A DNA stretch of 64,000 nucleotides from Streptomyces sp. GSL17-111 (GTDB taxonomy: Bacteria; Actinomycetota; Actinomycetes; Streptomycetales; Streptomycetaceae). Positions 17,069-26,362 of the stretch are shown here, in pieces (the first letter of the stretch is position 1; the number at the start of each line of letters is the position of its first letter). Location of the stretch: assembly GCF_037911585.1 (NCBI RefSeq), contig NZ_JBAJNS010000001.1, positions 872,001-936,000 of the forward strand, read 5' to 3'. The notes under the pieces were generated by a model. The model saw only the letters and a list, made by a program, of their open reading frames with translations. It was not told the DNA's origin and did no database searches. Made by a program: the position numbers and the translations under genes.

Positions 17069-17105
17069 TTTACTAAACCATTACGTAAACTAAACCGTTT
17101 ACTAG
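17069..17105. promoter_or_regulatory. Candidate LacI-family operator upstream of the ROK kinase gene
   Basis: An unusually AT-rich island holds GTAAAC (17085-17090), a 6-base spacer and GTTTAC (17097-17102), a perfect inverted repeat. The 12-mer TAAACTAAACCG at 17086-17097 recurs with one change (TAAACTTAACCG) upstream of the mannanase gene, and TAAACCGTT recurs upstream of the ABC importer. It lies about 70 bases before the ROK start. Binding by the LacI protein at 21334-22365 is inferred. Confidence 0.6.
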
Positions 17106-17173
17106 ACAAGTAGGTCGTCCACGCGTCAGAGTGTCCGCCCGGGGCGAGGCGCCCGCTGACGAAAGGCTGTGAC

Positions 17174-18133
17174 GTGACCGCTTACGGAGCACTGGACATC
17201 GGGGGCACGAAGATCGCCGGCGCCCTCCTGGACCCGGCGGGGACACCGATCACCCGGACCCAGCGGCCCACCCCCGCCCGCCGCCCGGCCGGGGAACTGA
17301 TGGCCGCCGTGTCCTCGGTGCTCGACGAACTGGCCGCCCATCCCGCCTGGAGCGGCCTGTCCTGCCTCGGCGTGGCGTGTGCCGGGCCGGTCGACACCGG
17401 TGCCGGCACCGTCAGCCCGGTCAACATCCCCGCCTGGCGCGGCTTCCCCCTCATCGACCGGATCGCCGCCCATCCCGGGCTGCCCGGCGGCGTCCGGCCG
17501 CTGCTCGTCGGCGACGCCGTCGCCATGACGGCGGCCGAGCACTGGCTCGGCGCCGCGCGGGGTGTGGCCAACGCCCTGTGCATGGTCGTGTCGACCGGCG
17601 TGGGCGCTGGCCTGGTGCTCAACGGGTCCGTGCACCCGGGCCGCACGGGGAACGCGGGCCACATCGGCCACATGAGCGTCGACATGGACGGGCCCGGGTG
17701 CCCGTGCGGCGGTCGGGGCTGCGTGGAGGGCATGGCGAGCGGCACGGCGATCATGGCCCACGCGCAGGCGGCCGGATGGCAGCCGCCGGCGGGTGTCGCG
17801 GCGGACGCGGCGGCCGTCGCCGTGGCGGCGCGCGCGGGGGACGAGCGGGCGCTGGCGGCGTACGAACGCGCCGCCCGTGCCCTGGGGGCCGCGATCGCGG
17901 CGGCGGCCGCCCTGGTGGAGCTCGAACTCGTCGTTGTCGGCGGTGGCGTGGCCCAGTCCGGCGACGTCCTCTTCACGCCGCTCCGCCAGCACCTGGCGGC
18001 GTACGCCGTGCTCGACTTCACCCGCGACCTGCGGGTCGTTCCCGCGCGGCTCGCGCTGGACGCCGGCCTGGTCGGAGCGGCGGCCTCGGCCGCCGCCCGG
18101 GCCCACGGCGTCGCGCTACCCCCGGCGGGATGA
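17174..18133 (+). CDS. ROK-family sugar kinase (probable mannose/glucose kinase)
   Basis: The 319-residue cytosolic kinase has the ATP-binding DIGGTKIAGALLD at residues 8-20, the ROK motif with zinc-binding cysteines CPCGGRGCVEG preceded by GHIGHM, and VVVGGGVAQSG near the C-terminus. ROK kinases phosphorylate hexoses at C6. Its neighbour manA isomerises mannose 6-phosphate, and mannan-degrading genes follow, so mannose is the likely substrate; glucose is possible. The GTG start at 17174 follows GAAAGG. manA starts 10 bases after the stop. Confidence 0.85.
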   Translation: MTAYGALDIGGTKIAGALLDPAGTPITRTQRPTPARRPAGELMAAVSSVLDELAAHPAWSGLSCLGVACAGPVDTGAGTVSPVNIPAWRGFPLIDRIAAHPGLPGGVRPLLVGDAVAMTAAEHWLGAARGVANALCMVVSTGVGAGLVLNGSVHPGRTGNAGHIGHMSVDMDGPGCPCGGRGCVEGMASGTAIMAHAQAAGWQPPAGVAADAAAVAVAARAGDERALAAYERAARALGAAIAAAAALVELELVVVGGGVAQSGDVLFTPLRQHLAAYAVLDFTRDLRVVPARLALDAGLVGAAASAAARAHGVALPPAG

Positions 18134-18143
18134 GGAGAACCGT

Positions 18144-19337
18144 GTGGACCGCCTCACCAATCCCCTGCGCCCCTACCCCTGGGGCTCGCGCACGGCGCTG
18201 CCGGAACTCCTGGGCGTCGAACCCGACGGAACGCCGCAGGCGGAGCTGTGGATGGGTGCCCACCCGGCCGCGCCGTCCCTGATCGAACGCGGGGCCGGGC
18301 AGGAGCCCCTGGACCGGGTGATCGCGCGCGATCCGGCCGCCGAGCTGGGCGCACCCGTGCTGCGCCGGTTCGGCCCGCGACTGCCCTTCCTCCTCAAACT
18401 GCTCGCCGCCGATGCACCGCTCTCGCTCCAGGTGCACCCCGACGCGGCCCAGGCCGCGCACGGCCACCGGAGCGAGGAGGCGCGCGGGATCCCGCTGGAC
18501 GCGCCGCAGCGCACCTACCGGGACGACAACCACAAGCCGGAGATGATCGTCGCGCTCGGGCCCTTCGAGGGGCTGTGCGGCTTCCGGCCCCCGGAGGAGT
18601 GCGCACAACTGCTGGCCGCACTGCGGCTCGACGCCCTCGACCGGCACTGTGCCGACCTGCGCGCGCGGCCCGAGGAGGAGGCGCTGCGCTCGGTGTTCAC
18701 CGCGTTCGTGACCGAGGGCTCCGCCCTGGTGGAGGACGTCACGCGGGCCGTGGCACGGGCGGCCCGGACCGAGGGCCGGCACCGTGCGGACTTCGCCGCG
18801 TACAGGGCCGTCGCCCGGGCCCACCCGGGCGACCCCGGGCTGCTCGCCGCCCTGACGCTCCGCCACGTCAGGCTGGCGCCCGGCGAGGGCCTGTTCCTCG
18901 GCGCCGGGGTGCCGCACGCCTACCTGCGCGGCCTCGGCGTCGAGGTCATGGCGGCCTCGGACAACGTGCTGCGCTGCGGCCTGACCGCCAAGCACGTCGA
19001 CGTGGCGGAACTGCTGCGGGTGACGCGGTTCTCCGCCGGTCCGGTGCCCACCCTGCGACCGGTGGCCCTGGCGTCCGGCGAGGAGGTCTACCCGGCCCCG
19101 GTCGACGACTTCCGGCTGTCCCGGCTGCGCCCGCGCCCCGGTGGCGCGCCGATGCCCCTGGACGGTACGGCCCCGCAGATCCTGGTCTGCACCGAGGGCC
19201 GGGCGCGCGTCACCGACTCCGGGGGCGCGAGCACGCTGGTGCCGGGCTCGGCGGTCTTCGTCAGGGCGGGCGAGCAGGCGGCCCTTTCGGGCTCCGGCAC
19301 GGTGTTCCGGGCGACGGCAGCCGTCGGGCAGCTCTAA
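18144..19337 (+). CDS. manA: Mannose-6-phosphate isomerase, class I
   Basis: The 397-residue type I phosphomannose isomerase interconverts mannose 6-phosphate and fructose 6-phosphate. Zinc ligands are visible in LQVHPD and in NHKPEMIVAL, and the active-site GAGVPHAYLRG is present. It begins MDRLTNPLRPYPWGSRTALPEL, typical of ManA, at the GTG at 18144 with GAGGAG upstream; the longer upstream reading frame is a shadow of the ROK gene. Together with the kinase it feeds mannose into glycolysis and could also supply mannose 6-phosphate for GDP-mannose. Confidence 0.93.
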   Translation: MDRLTNPLRPYPWGSRTALPELLGVEPDGTPQAELWMGAHPAAPSLIERGAGQEPLDRVIARDPAAELGAPVLRRFGPRLPFLLKLLAADAPLSLQVHPDAAQAAHGHRSEEARGIPLDAPQRTYRDDNHKPEMIVALGPFEGLCGFRPPEECAQLLAALRLDALDRHCADLRARPEEEALRSVFTAFVTEGSALVEDVTRAVARAARTEGRHRADFAAYRAVARAHPGDPGLLAALTLRHVRLAPGEGLFLGAGVPHAYLRGLGVEVMAASDNVLRCGLTAKHVDVAELLRVTRFSAGPVPTLRPVALASGEEVYPAPVDDFRLSRLRPRPGGAPMPLDGTAPQILVCTEGRARVTDSGGASTLVPGSAVFVRAGEQAALSGSGTVFRATAAVGQL

Positions 19338-19344
19338 ACACGCA

Positions 19345-19364
19345 CTAAACTTAACCGGTTTTGC
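19345..19364. promoter_or_regulatory. Candidate LacI-family operator upstream of the mannanase gene
   Basis: CTAAACTTAACCGGTTTTGC sits just after the manA stop and about 270 bases before the mannanase ATG. AACCGGTT is a perfect 8-base palindrome of the kind bound by LacI proteins, and TAAACTTAACCG matches 11 of 12 positions of the site upstream of the ROK gene. The rest of the 293-base gap before the mannanase holds no other feature I can support. Confidence 0.6.
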
Positions 19365-19630
19365 TCTCGCTGTTGTCCTGCCACCTCACCGCCTCTAACC
19401 TCTCTTCCAGTTGACCGGGGAACACGTCAACGTCACCCGCTTGTCGCTCTTTTGCCGACCTGCGGAGGGAATTCCCCGGCCACTCCTCCCCGTCGGCCGC
19501 CACGAGCCGCAGCACCGCACCGGCGGCCGACGGACACCGCCATCAGGCACCACACGGCAGAGCGGGTCCCCGGCGGTGGCGGACTGTGTCCCGCCACGGC
19601 CCGGCCCGGCCCCCACGTTGGGAGCGAGAG

Positions 19631-21262
19631 ATGAGAAGGAAACTGGCCGTCGCCGCGGGAGCGATCCTGGCCATGGCGACCACCGCCCTCGCCGCGCCAC
19701 CCGCCGCACAGGCGGCGGACGACGCGGCGGCGTCCCCCGGGTTCCACGTCGGCGAAGGCCGCCTCCTGGACGCGAACGGCGAGGACTTCGTCCTCCGAGG
19801 CGTCAACCACGCACACACCTGGTACCCCGACAGCACCCCGCAGGCCCTGGCGGACATCAAGGCCCTGGGCGCCAACTCGGCACGTGTGGTGCTGAGTTCA
19901 GGGGACCAGTGGACGAGGAACGACGTCTCGGACGTGGCGGCGGTCGTTCGGCAGTGCAAGGACAACCGCCTGATCTGCGTCCTTGAGGTCCACGACACCA
20001 CCGGCTACGGGGAGGCCGCCGCGGCCGTGCCGCTGTCCCGGGCCGTCGACTACTGGATCGACGTCCAGGACGCCGTCAAGGGGCAGGAAAAGTACGTCAT
20101 CCTCAACCTCGGCAACGAGCCCTACGGCAACACCGGGTACGAGAACTGGACCGCCGGCACGACGGACGCCCTCCAGCGCATGCGGGCGGCCGGCTTCGAG
20201 CACACCCTCATGGCCGACGCCCCCAACTGGGGACAGGACTGGTCGTCCACCATGCTGGAGAACGCGCCGGGTGTCTTCTCCGCCGACCCCGACCGCAACA
20301 CCGTCTTCTCCATCCACATGTACGGCGTGTACGAGACGGAAAGCGCGGTCCGGGATTACCTGAACCGGTTCGTCTCACGCGGCCTTCCGATCGTCGTCGG
20401 GGAATTCGGCGACGCGCATTCGGACGGCAACCCGGACGAGGACGCCATCATGGCCACCGCCCGGGAATTCGGCGTCGGCTACCTGGGCTGGTCCTGGAGC
20501 GGCAACGGCGGCGGGGTCGAGTACCTCGACATGGCGTCCGACTTCGACGCGTCCCGGCTCACCGCGTGGGGCCAGCGGTTCTTCCACGGCCCGGACGGGA
20601 TCGGGGAGACGTCCCGGGAGGCGAGTGTCTACCGCGGTGGCGGTGGGGACACCGAGGCACCCACGGCACCCGGCACCCCCACGGCCGCGGACGTGACGTC
20701 GAGCAGTGCCACGCTCAGCTGGCCCGCCGCGACCGACGACACCGGCGTCACGGCCTACGACGTCGTCCGGATCGACGGCGCCCGGGAGACCCGCGTCGCG
20801 GGGTCGGCGACGACCACCGCGACGGTCGGCGGCCTGGACCCGGCCACCGACTACGTCTTCGCCGTGTACGCCCGGGACGCGGCGGGCAACCGTTCCGAGC
20901 GCTCCGCCGGGCTGGCCGTCAGCACGCCCGAGGGACCGGTGGGCGGGGACTGCCGCGTCAGCTACCGGCTCAGTGACTGGGGCAGCTCGTTCAACGCCGA
21001 CGTCACCGTCCACAACACGGGGTCCCGGGCGATCGACGGCTGGGAGCTCGCGTTCGCCTTCGGTGGCGACCAGCGCGTCGGCCACGCCTGGAACGCCCGG
21101 GTGACGCAGGACGGTTCCGCCGTCCGGGCCGGGCACGAGTCCTGGACCCGGACGATCCCCGCCGGCGGCTCCGTGAGCTTCGGCTTCAACGGCAGTTCCG
21201 GCGGGGGGAACGAGGCACCGGAGTCCTTCACCCTCAACGGCTCCCGCTGCACCACCGGCTGA
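19631..21262 (+). CDS. Secreted GH5 beta-mannanase with Fn3 and CBM2 domains
   Basis: The 543-residue enzyme starts with a Sec signal peptide (MRRKLAVAAGAILAM..., likely cleaved after AQA, residue 28). The GH5 catalytic domain spans about 36-335 and opens with GFHVGEGRLLDANGEDFVLRG, typical of the GH5_8 mannanases. The acid/base Glu is in NLGNEPYGN and the nucleophile Glu in VVGEFGDAH. A fibronectin III domain (about 345-432) precedes a CBM2 (441-543, with a Cys pair at 441 and 540). It should cleave beta-1,4-mannan outside the cell, anchored to cellulose or mannan by the CBM. A LacI-type operator precedes it and a strong hairpin terminator follows. Confidence 0.92.
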   Translation: MRRKLAVAAGAILAMATTALAAPPAAQAADDAAASPGFHVGEGRLLDANGEDFVLRGVNHAHTWYPDSTPQALADIKALGANSARVVLSSGDQWTRNDVSDVAAVVRQCKDNRLICVLEVHDTTGYGEAAAAVPLSRAVDYWIDVQDAVKGQEKYVILNLGNEPYGNTGYENWTAGTTDALQRMRAAGFEHTLMADAPNWGQDWSSTMLENAPGVFSADPDRNTVFSIHMYGVYETESAVRDYLNRFVSRGLPIVVGEFGDAHSDGNPDEDAIMATAREFGVGYLGWSWSGNGGGVEYLDMASDFDASRLTAWGQRFFHGPDGIGETSREASVYRGGGGDTEAPTAPGTPTAADVTSSSATLSWPAATDDTGVTAYDVVRIDGARETRVAGSATTTATVGGLDPATDYVFAVYARDAAGNRSERSAGLAVSTPEGPVGGDCRVSYRLSDWGSSFNADVTVHNTGSRAIDGWELAFAFGGDQRVGHAWNARVTQDGSAVRAGHESWTRTIPAGGSVSFGFNGSSGGGNEAPESFTLNGSRCTTG

Positions 21263-21284
21263 CGTTCTGACGCGTGCGCAACGG

Positions 21285-21322
21285 CGACGTGGCCCTCCGC
21301 GGAGGTGCGGAGGGCCACGTCG
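21285..21322. terminator. Bidirectional terminator between mannanase and lacI-type gene
   Basis: A perfect 16-bp stem (21285-21300 with 21307-21322, arms starting CGACGTGGCC and ending GGCCACGTCG) encloses the 6-base loop GGAGGT. It lies between the convergent mannanase stop (21262) and the LacI stop (21334). There is no U-tract, as is usual in Streptomyces. Confidence 0.85.
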
Positions 21323-21333
21323 GCGATGGCGCG

Positions 21334-22365
21334 TCACGAACGGCGGGGAGCCGCCGCCGTCGAGCCCCGGGGCGTGAGCGTCGGGGTCGGGACCTGGAGC
21401 GCCCCGCTGTGCGTCCCCTCGATCACCGCGAACAGCGTCCGGGCGACCACGGCGCCGAAGTGGTGCACGTCGTGGCTCATGGCCGACAGCGTGGGGTGGG
21501 TGATCCGGCACAGCTGCGAGTCGTCCCACGCCAGCAGCGAGACGTCGTCCGGCACGACGAACCCCATCTCGGCCGCGACGCCCGCCCCCGCGACGGCCAT
21601 GATGTCGTTGTCGTAGACGATGGCGGTCGGACGGTCGGCCGCCATCAGCAGGGAGCGCGTGGCCCGGGCCCCCTCCTTGCCGTCGTAGCCGGTCGCCATC
21701 TGGCGCCCCTCCTCCAGCCCCAGCTCCCGCATCGTGGCCGAGAAGGCGGCGGCGCGGATGGCGCTGTGCCCGAGCCCGGCCGGGCCGCCCACCCGTGCGA
21801 TACGCCGGTGCCCGAGCGCCGCCAGGTACCGGACCGCCTCGGCGGCGGCCGAGGCGTCGTCCGTATAGACGGCGGGAAAGGCCCCCGTCAGCGACGGGTG
21901 CCCGACGGCGACCGCCGGCAGCCCGATGGCCTGGAGGGGTGCCACCCGGGGGTCGTCCTCGTGGAAGTCGACGAGCACGGCACCGGCGATCGTCTGCGTG
22001 CGCCACCAGGAGGTGTACAGCTCGACCTCCTCGGCGGGATCGCGGACCAGGCGCAGCAGCAGCGAGCAGGACCGGTCCGCGAGGACACTCTCGATGCCCG
22101 AGATGAAGTCCATGTAGAACGGTTCCAGGCCCAGCAGCCGGGCCGGGCGGCACAGCGCGAGCCCCACGATGTCCACCCGCCTGCTGGACAGGCTGCGGGC
22201 GGTCACGCTCGGCGCCCAGCCCAGCTCGCGGGCGGCGCGGAAGATGCGCTCCTTGGTGGCCTGGGACACCCCCGGCTTGTCGTTGAAGGCCAGGGACACG
22301 GCCCCCTTGGACACCCCGGCACGGGCGGCGACGTCCTTGATCGTCGCGCGCGGGGAGGCCGTCAC
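21334..22365 (-). CDS. LacI-family transcriptional repressor of mannan utilisation
   Basis: The 343-residue regulator has the LacI HTH and hinge helix at residues 8-60 (TIKDVAARAGVSKGAVSLAF and later SVTARSLSSRR) and a periplasmic-binding-protein-like effector domain (about 65-335). Its GTG start overlaps the mannosidase stop (22362-22365), so it is the second gene of that operon. The related sequences upstream of the ROK, mannanase and importer genes suggest it represses the whole mannan locus. The inducer is probably mannobiose, another manno-oligosaccharide or mannose; the sequence does not decide. Confidence 0.9.
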   Translation of the reverse strand: MTASPRATIKDVAARAGVSKGAVSLAFNDKPGVSQATKERIFRAARELGWAPSVTARSLSSRRVDIVGLALCRPARLLGLEPFYMDFISGIESVLADRSCSLLLRLVRDPAEEVELYTSWWRTQTIAGAVLVDFHEDDPRVAPLQAIGLPAVAVGHPSLTGAFPAVYTDDASAAAEAVRYLAALGHRRIARVGGPAGLGHSAIRAAAFSATMRELGLEEGRQMATGYDGKEGARATRSLLMAADRPTAIVYDNDIMAVAGAGVAAEMGFVVPDDVSLLAWDDSQLCRITHPTLSAMSHDVHHFGAVVARTLFAVIEGTHSGALQVPTPTLTPRGSTAAAPRRS

Positions 22366-24761
22366 CCGGCGTCCACGCAGAACAGCGCCGCCCGGACGGC
22401 GTCGGCGTCGGGCGTCCCGGCGCCGGTGACGCGGATGCGGCTCCGCTCACCGGGCAGCAGGGTGTGCAGCCCCCGGTCGGCCTCGGCGGCCGGGCCGAGC
22501 CGGTCCGCCTGCAGGAGGAGGTCTCTCACCACCGTGTGCGCGCTCACCACGACGTCGACTGTATCGCTCCGGCCGGGGACGGGCTCCACGGTCACGTCGT
22601 AGGCGGCCGACGAGTAGGCGAAGTCCTTGTCGGGCACCGGGACGTGGACGGCGCGCAGCCCCTCCGCGTCGACGACGAGGAACTCCTTGGCCGACTTTGC
22701 GGCCGGCAGCAGCTCCGGCCGCACCGGAACCCGTTCCACGGTGCGCGGTCCGACCGTCACCGGCAGGGTGGCGGCGGCGAGCGTGGTGCCGTCGACGGCC
22801 GTGCGCCGCATCGTCACCTCGGCGCGCCACTCCCCCGCCGCCTGGTTGATCACGGCCAGCTCCAGGCCGTCCGGGCCCGGCTGCACGGTGAGCAGGCGGT
22901 CGGCGTAGACCCGGCGCAGCTCGTGCAGGAGCGGCTTCGCCCTGCCGTCCCCGTCGATCGCCGCCCAGGAGCTCACCGGCCAGCAGTCGTTCAGCTGCCA
23001 CACGATCGCCCCGGCGCAGACGGGCCAGTGGGAGCGCCAGTGCTCGATCCCCGCCGCGACGGCGCGGGCCTGGACGACCTGGGTGAGGTAGTGCCAGCGG
23101 TCGACGTCGCCCTCGGGCAGGCGGAAGTGGCGGGCCACGCCCCGGTCCAGCTTTCCGTTGCCGTCCTCCGCCTTCTGGTGGTGCAGCATGCCCGGGGAGT
23201 CCGGTGCGAGCTCCTCACCCGGCAGGGCGCGTCGCAGGGTGGCCATCGTGGGAGGCGCCTGCCAGCCGAACTCGGCGACGAACCGGGGAACGTCGGCGCG
23301 GTACTCCGCGTAGTCCAGCCGGTTCCACACCTCCCAGGAGTGGTGCGTGCCGTGGGCGGGGTCGTTCGGGTGGTGGTCCCAGGAGCCCGACCAGGGGCTG
23401 CCCGCCGTGTAGGGCCGCGTGGGGTCGAGCTCGGCGACGACGCGGGGCAGCAGGCCCAGGTAGTAGCCCTCCCCCCAGGAGTCGCCGTCGAGCTCCGGCT
23501 CCCAGCCCCAGTCGCGGAAGCCCCACAGGTTCTCGTTGTTGCCGTTCCACAGCACGAGGCTGGGGTGCGGCATGAGCCGGACGACGTTCTCCCGCGCCTC
23601 GGCGTCGATCTCACCGCGCAGGGGCTGCTCCTCGGGGTAGGCGGCGCAGGCGAAGAGGAAGTCCTGCCAGACCAGGAGGCCGAGTTCGTCGCAGGCGTCG
23701 TAGAACGCGGTGTCCTCGTAGATCCCGCCGCCCCAGACGCGGACGAGGTCGACATTGGCGTCCGCCGCCTGGGCGAGCCGGCGGCGGTACCGCTCGGGCG
23801 TGACGCGGGCGGGGAACGCGTCGTCGGGGATCCAGTTGACGCCGCGGGCGAAGATCCGCTCCCCGTTGACGACCAGGGTGAAGCCGGTGCCGTGGGCGTC
23901 GGCGGAGCGGTCCAGCTCGACGGTGCGGAAGCCGACCCTCCGCCGCCAGGTGTCCAGCGGCCCGGAGGCGTCGGAGAGGGTGACGTCGAGCGCGTACAGG
24001 TGCTGCTCGCCGTAGCCGCGCGGCCACCACAGCCGGGCCTGCGCCACCTCCAGACGGACGACGGCCTCCCGGCCCTCGAACGTCACCTCGGCGCTCGCCC
24101 CGCCCACGGTGGCGCGGGCGGTGAGCGGGCGGCCCCGGCCCGGGGCCGTGCGCTCGACCTCGATGCGCAGCTCCACGCGTCCGGTCCCGTCCTCGACGGT
24201 CACCAGGGGCCGGACGGCGGCGATCCGTGCGGTGGACCAGTGCTCGAGCCGGGCCGGGCGCCAGATCCCGGCGGTGACGAGCGTGGGCCCCCAGTCCCAG
24301 CCGAAGTTGCAGGCCATCTTGCGCAGGTACTGCGAGGGTTCGGGATACACGTTCGGCCGCTCGCCGGTCGCCGCCCGGACGGCCGCCGCCTCGTCGTAGG
24401 CGGAGGCGAAGCGCACCTCCAGTACGCCGGAGAGCCCGGTGACGTCGAACCGGTGGGCGCGGTGCATGTTGCGCGTGGAGCCGAGGACCCGGTCGTCGAG
24501 GCTGATGCGCGCGGCGGTGTCGAGCCCCTCGAAGACCAGGTCGGTGCGCTCGTGGCCGCCGACGGGGGCCAGCTCCCGCTCGTAGGTCCAGGCCTGGCGG
24601 CCGACCCAGGCGACCTCGTCCTCGTTGCGCCCGAGGTAGGGGTCCGGGATGACGTCGGCGGCCAGGAGGTCGGTGTGGACGCAGCCGGGGACCCGGGCCG
24701 GCAGCAGCGCCCCCCGGTGACGCAGGCTCCAGCCGTCGGTGAGCGGGGTGACGTCCTTCAT
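22362..24761 (-). CDS. Beta-mannosidase, glycoside hydrolase family 2
   Basis: The 799-residue enzyme lacks a signal peptide and so acts in the cytosol. It has the GH2 layout: jelly-roll sugar-binding domain (ARVPGCVHTDLLAADVI, DPYLGRNEDEV), Ig-like domain, TIM barrel and C-terminal beta domains. The acid/base Glu is in LWNGNNENLWGF and the nucleophile Glu in FVAEFGWQAPP. The N-terminal signature is that of beta-mannosidases rather than beta-galactosidases. It releases mannose from imported manno-oligosaccharides. The ATG at 24761 (MKDVTPLTDGW) with GGAG upstream is preferred to the ATG at 24815. Confidence 0.92.
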   Translation of the reverse strand: MKDVTPLTDGWSLRHRGALLPARVPGCVHTDLLAADVIPDPYLGRNEDEVAWVGRQAWTYERELAPVGGHERTDLVFEGLDTAARISLDDRVLGSTRNMHRAHRFDVTGLSGVLEVRFASAYDEAAAVRAATGERPNVYPEPSQYLRKMACNFGWDWGPTLVTAGIWRPARLEHWSTARIAAVRPLVTVEDGTGRVELRIEVERTAPGRGRPLTARATVGGASAEVTFEGREAVVRLEVAQARLWWPRGYGEQHLYALDVTLSDASGPLDTWRRRVGFRTVELDRSADAHGTGFTLVVNGERIFARGVNWIPDDAFPARVTPERYRRRLAQAADANVDLVRVWGGGIYEDTAFYDACDELGLLVWQDFLFACAAYPEEQPLRGEIDAEARENVVRLMPHPSLVLWNGNNENLWGFRDWGWEPELDGDSWGEGYYLGLLPRVVAELDPTRPYTAGSPWSGSWDHHPNDPAHGTHHSWEVWNRLDYAEYRADVPRFVAEFGWQAPPTMATLRRALPGEELAPDSPGMLHHQKAEDGNGKLDRGVARHFRLPEGDVDRWHYLTQVVQARAVAAGIEHWRSHWPVCAGAIVWQLNDCWPVSSWAAIDGDGRAKPLLHELRRVYADRLLTVQPGPDGLELAVINQAAGEWRAEVTMRRTAVDGTTLAAATLPVTVGPRTVERVPVRPELLPAAKSAKEFLVVDAEGLRAVHVPVPDKDFAYSSAAYDVTVEPVPGRSDTVDVVVSAHTVVRDLLLQADRLGPAAEADRGLHTLLPGERSRIRVTGAGTPDADAVRAALFCVDAG

Positions 24762-24842
24762 GGTGTGCGGCTCCAATCGCGCGGGGCGCAGCGGGGGTGA
24801 TGCGACGCCGGACAACCTAACTCCGCATGGGAGGGCTTGTCC

Positions 24843-24860
24843 ATAAACCGTTCTAGTAAC
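24843..24860. promoter_or_regulatory. Candidate LacI-family operator, mannosidase side
   Basis: ATAAACCGTTCTAGTAAC lies 82 bases upstream of the mannosidase start in the divergent control region. TAAACCGTT is identical to 17091-17099 of the ROK site, and CTAGTAA is the complement of the TTACTAG that follows it there. Confidence 0.5.
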
Positions 24861-24951
24861 GCATCGCGCATCACGAACGACACAACAGCCGTGGCAGAAC
24901 GGGCAATATCACCCCCCTGGTAACGATTAGGCATCGCGGAGGAAAGAGGAG

Positions 24952-24967
24952 CTTTACCGGTTCACTA
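24952..24967. promoter_or_regulatory. Candidate LacI-family operator, importer side
   Basis: CTTTACCGGTTCACTA lies about 65 bases before the importer start and contains the palindromic ACCGGT core. It resembles the other three sites on the complementary strand, less closely. Together with the site at 24843 it would allow the repressor to control both divergent operons. Confidence 0.45.
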
Positions 24968-25032
24968 TCGGACTGCCATAGTGCCGACATCCCACCCCCG
25001 ACCTGAGCCGCCATTTCGAAGGAGTTGGGCAC

Positions 25033-26352
25033 ATGGGTACGACGAAGACGCTGACGGGCGCCCTGGTGACCGTCGCGCTGGTGACCGTCGCCGGGTGTTC
25101 GGGCGGAGGCACGCCCTCGACGGAGACGGCCACGGCCCCCTCCGACCCGGCGGACGTCTCGGGCACGATCACGGTCCTGACCCACCGCACCGACCTCGTG
25201 CAGAACGGCACCATGGACGCGTACGCGGAGGAGTTCGCGAAGACCTACCCCGACGTGAAGGTGGAGTTCGAGGGCCTCACCGACTACGAGGGCGAGGTGC
25301 GGATCCGTATGAACACCGACGACTACGGAGACGTCCTCATGATCCCCGGCGCGGTGTCCAAGAACGACTACCCGAAGTTCTTCGCCCCGCTGGGCACCGG
25401 GGCCGAACTGTCGGAGAAGTACCGCTTCAGCGACAAGACCGAGGTCGACGGCAAGGTCTACGGGATCGCCCAGTTCGGCACGGCCAACGGGTTCGTCTAC
25501 CACAGGAAGCTGTGGGAGCAGGCCGGCGTCACCGAGTGGCCGACCACGTCACGGGAGTTCCTCGACGCCCTGGAGGCCGTCAAGGACGAGACGAACGCCG
25601 TCCCCTACTACACGAACTTCAAGGACGGCTGGCCGCTCGTCCAGTGGACCACGAACGTGGGCTCGGTCACCTGCGACGCCGGTGCGACGAACGCGCTCGA
25701 CGGTCCGGTGTCCCCGTGGAAGAAGGGCGGCGAGCTGCACGTGATCGACTCGCTGCTGCACGACATCGTCGAGCGGGACCTGTCCGAGGCGGACGCGAAC
25801 ACGACCAACTGGGAGCAGTCGAAGAGCCTGCTCGCCAGGGGCGAGATCAGCTCGATGATGCTCGGCTCCTGGGCCATCACGCAGATGCGCGACGCGGCGC
25901 GGAAGGCCGGGGCCGACCCGGAGGACATCGGGTTCATGCCCTTCCCCGCGACGAAGGACGGGACTTTCTGCGCGACCCTCGTCTCGGACTACCAGCAGGC
26001 GGTGAACATCCACTCCGGCCACAAGGAGGCGGCGCGGGCCTGGATCGACTGGTTCACGGAGGAGTCGGGCTACTCCGAGAAGGAGGGCGCCGTCTCCGCC
26101 CTGAAGTCGGCCCCCATGCCCGAGACGCTGCGGGACTTCGTGGACAACGACGTCACCTTCGTCGAACGGTCCGAGGAGCGCACCGGCGCGGTCAACGAGA
26201 TCGACACCGCCGCCGAGATAGGCCTCAACACGCCCGACTACCGCCAGAAGCTGATCGACATCGCCCGCGAGGCCCAGCGGGGGAACCTCGACGACTACTT
26301 CGCCGACCTCGACACGAAGTGGAACGAGGCGGCGGAGATCGCCGGTTCCTGA
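25033..26352 (+). CDS. ABC importer sugar-binding lipoprotein
   Basis: The 439-residue family-1 extracellular solute-binding protein has a lipoprotein signal (MGTTKTLTGALVTVALVTVAGC, lipid anchor at C22) and a binding fold with PGAVSKNDYPKFFAPLG and SSMMLGSWAITQMRDAA typical of carbohydrate binders. The ATG at 25033 follows AAGGAG. It starts the importer operon, divergent from mannosidase-lacI with candidate operators between. Manno-oligosaccharides are the likely ligands by context; the sequence alone does not fix the sugar. Confidence 0.88.
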   Translation: MGTTKTLTGALVTVALVTVAGCSGGGTPSTETATAPSDPADVSGTITVLTHRTDLVQNGTMDAYAEEFAKTYPDVKVEFEGLTDYEGEVRIRMNTDDYGDVLMIPGAVSKNDYPKFFAPLGTGAELSEKYRFSDKTEVDGKVYGIAQFGTANGFVYHRKLWEQAGVTEWPTTSREFLDALEAVKDETNAVPYYTNFKDGWPLVQWTTNVGSVTCDAGATNALDGPVSPWKKGGELHVIDSLLHDIVERDLSEADANTTNWEQSKSLLARGEISSMMLGSWAITQMRDAARKAGADPEDIGFMPFPATKDGTFCATLVSDYQQAVNIHSGHKEAARAWIDWFTEESGYSEKEGAVSALKSAPMPETLRDFVDNDVTFVERSEERTGAVNEIDTAAEIGLNTPDYRQKLIDIAREAQRGNLDDYFADLDTKWNEAAEIAGS

Positions 26353-26362
26353 CCGACGGCGG

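Noticed and set aside
22464..24800. 778-codon forward open frame opposite the beta-mannosidase
   Set aside because: The reverse strand encodes a complete GH2 enzyme with catalytic motifs; the forward product is compositionally biased without recognisable domain.
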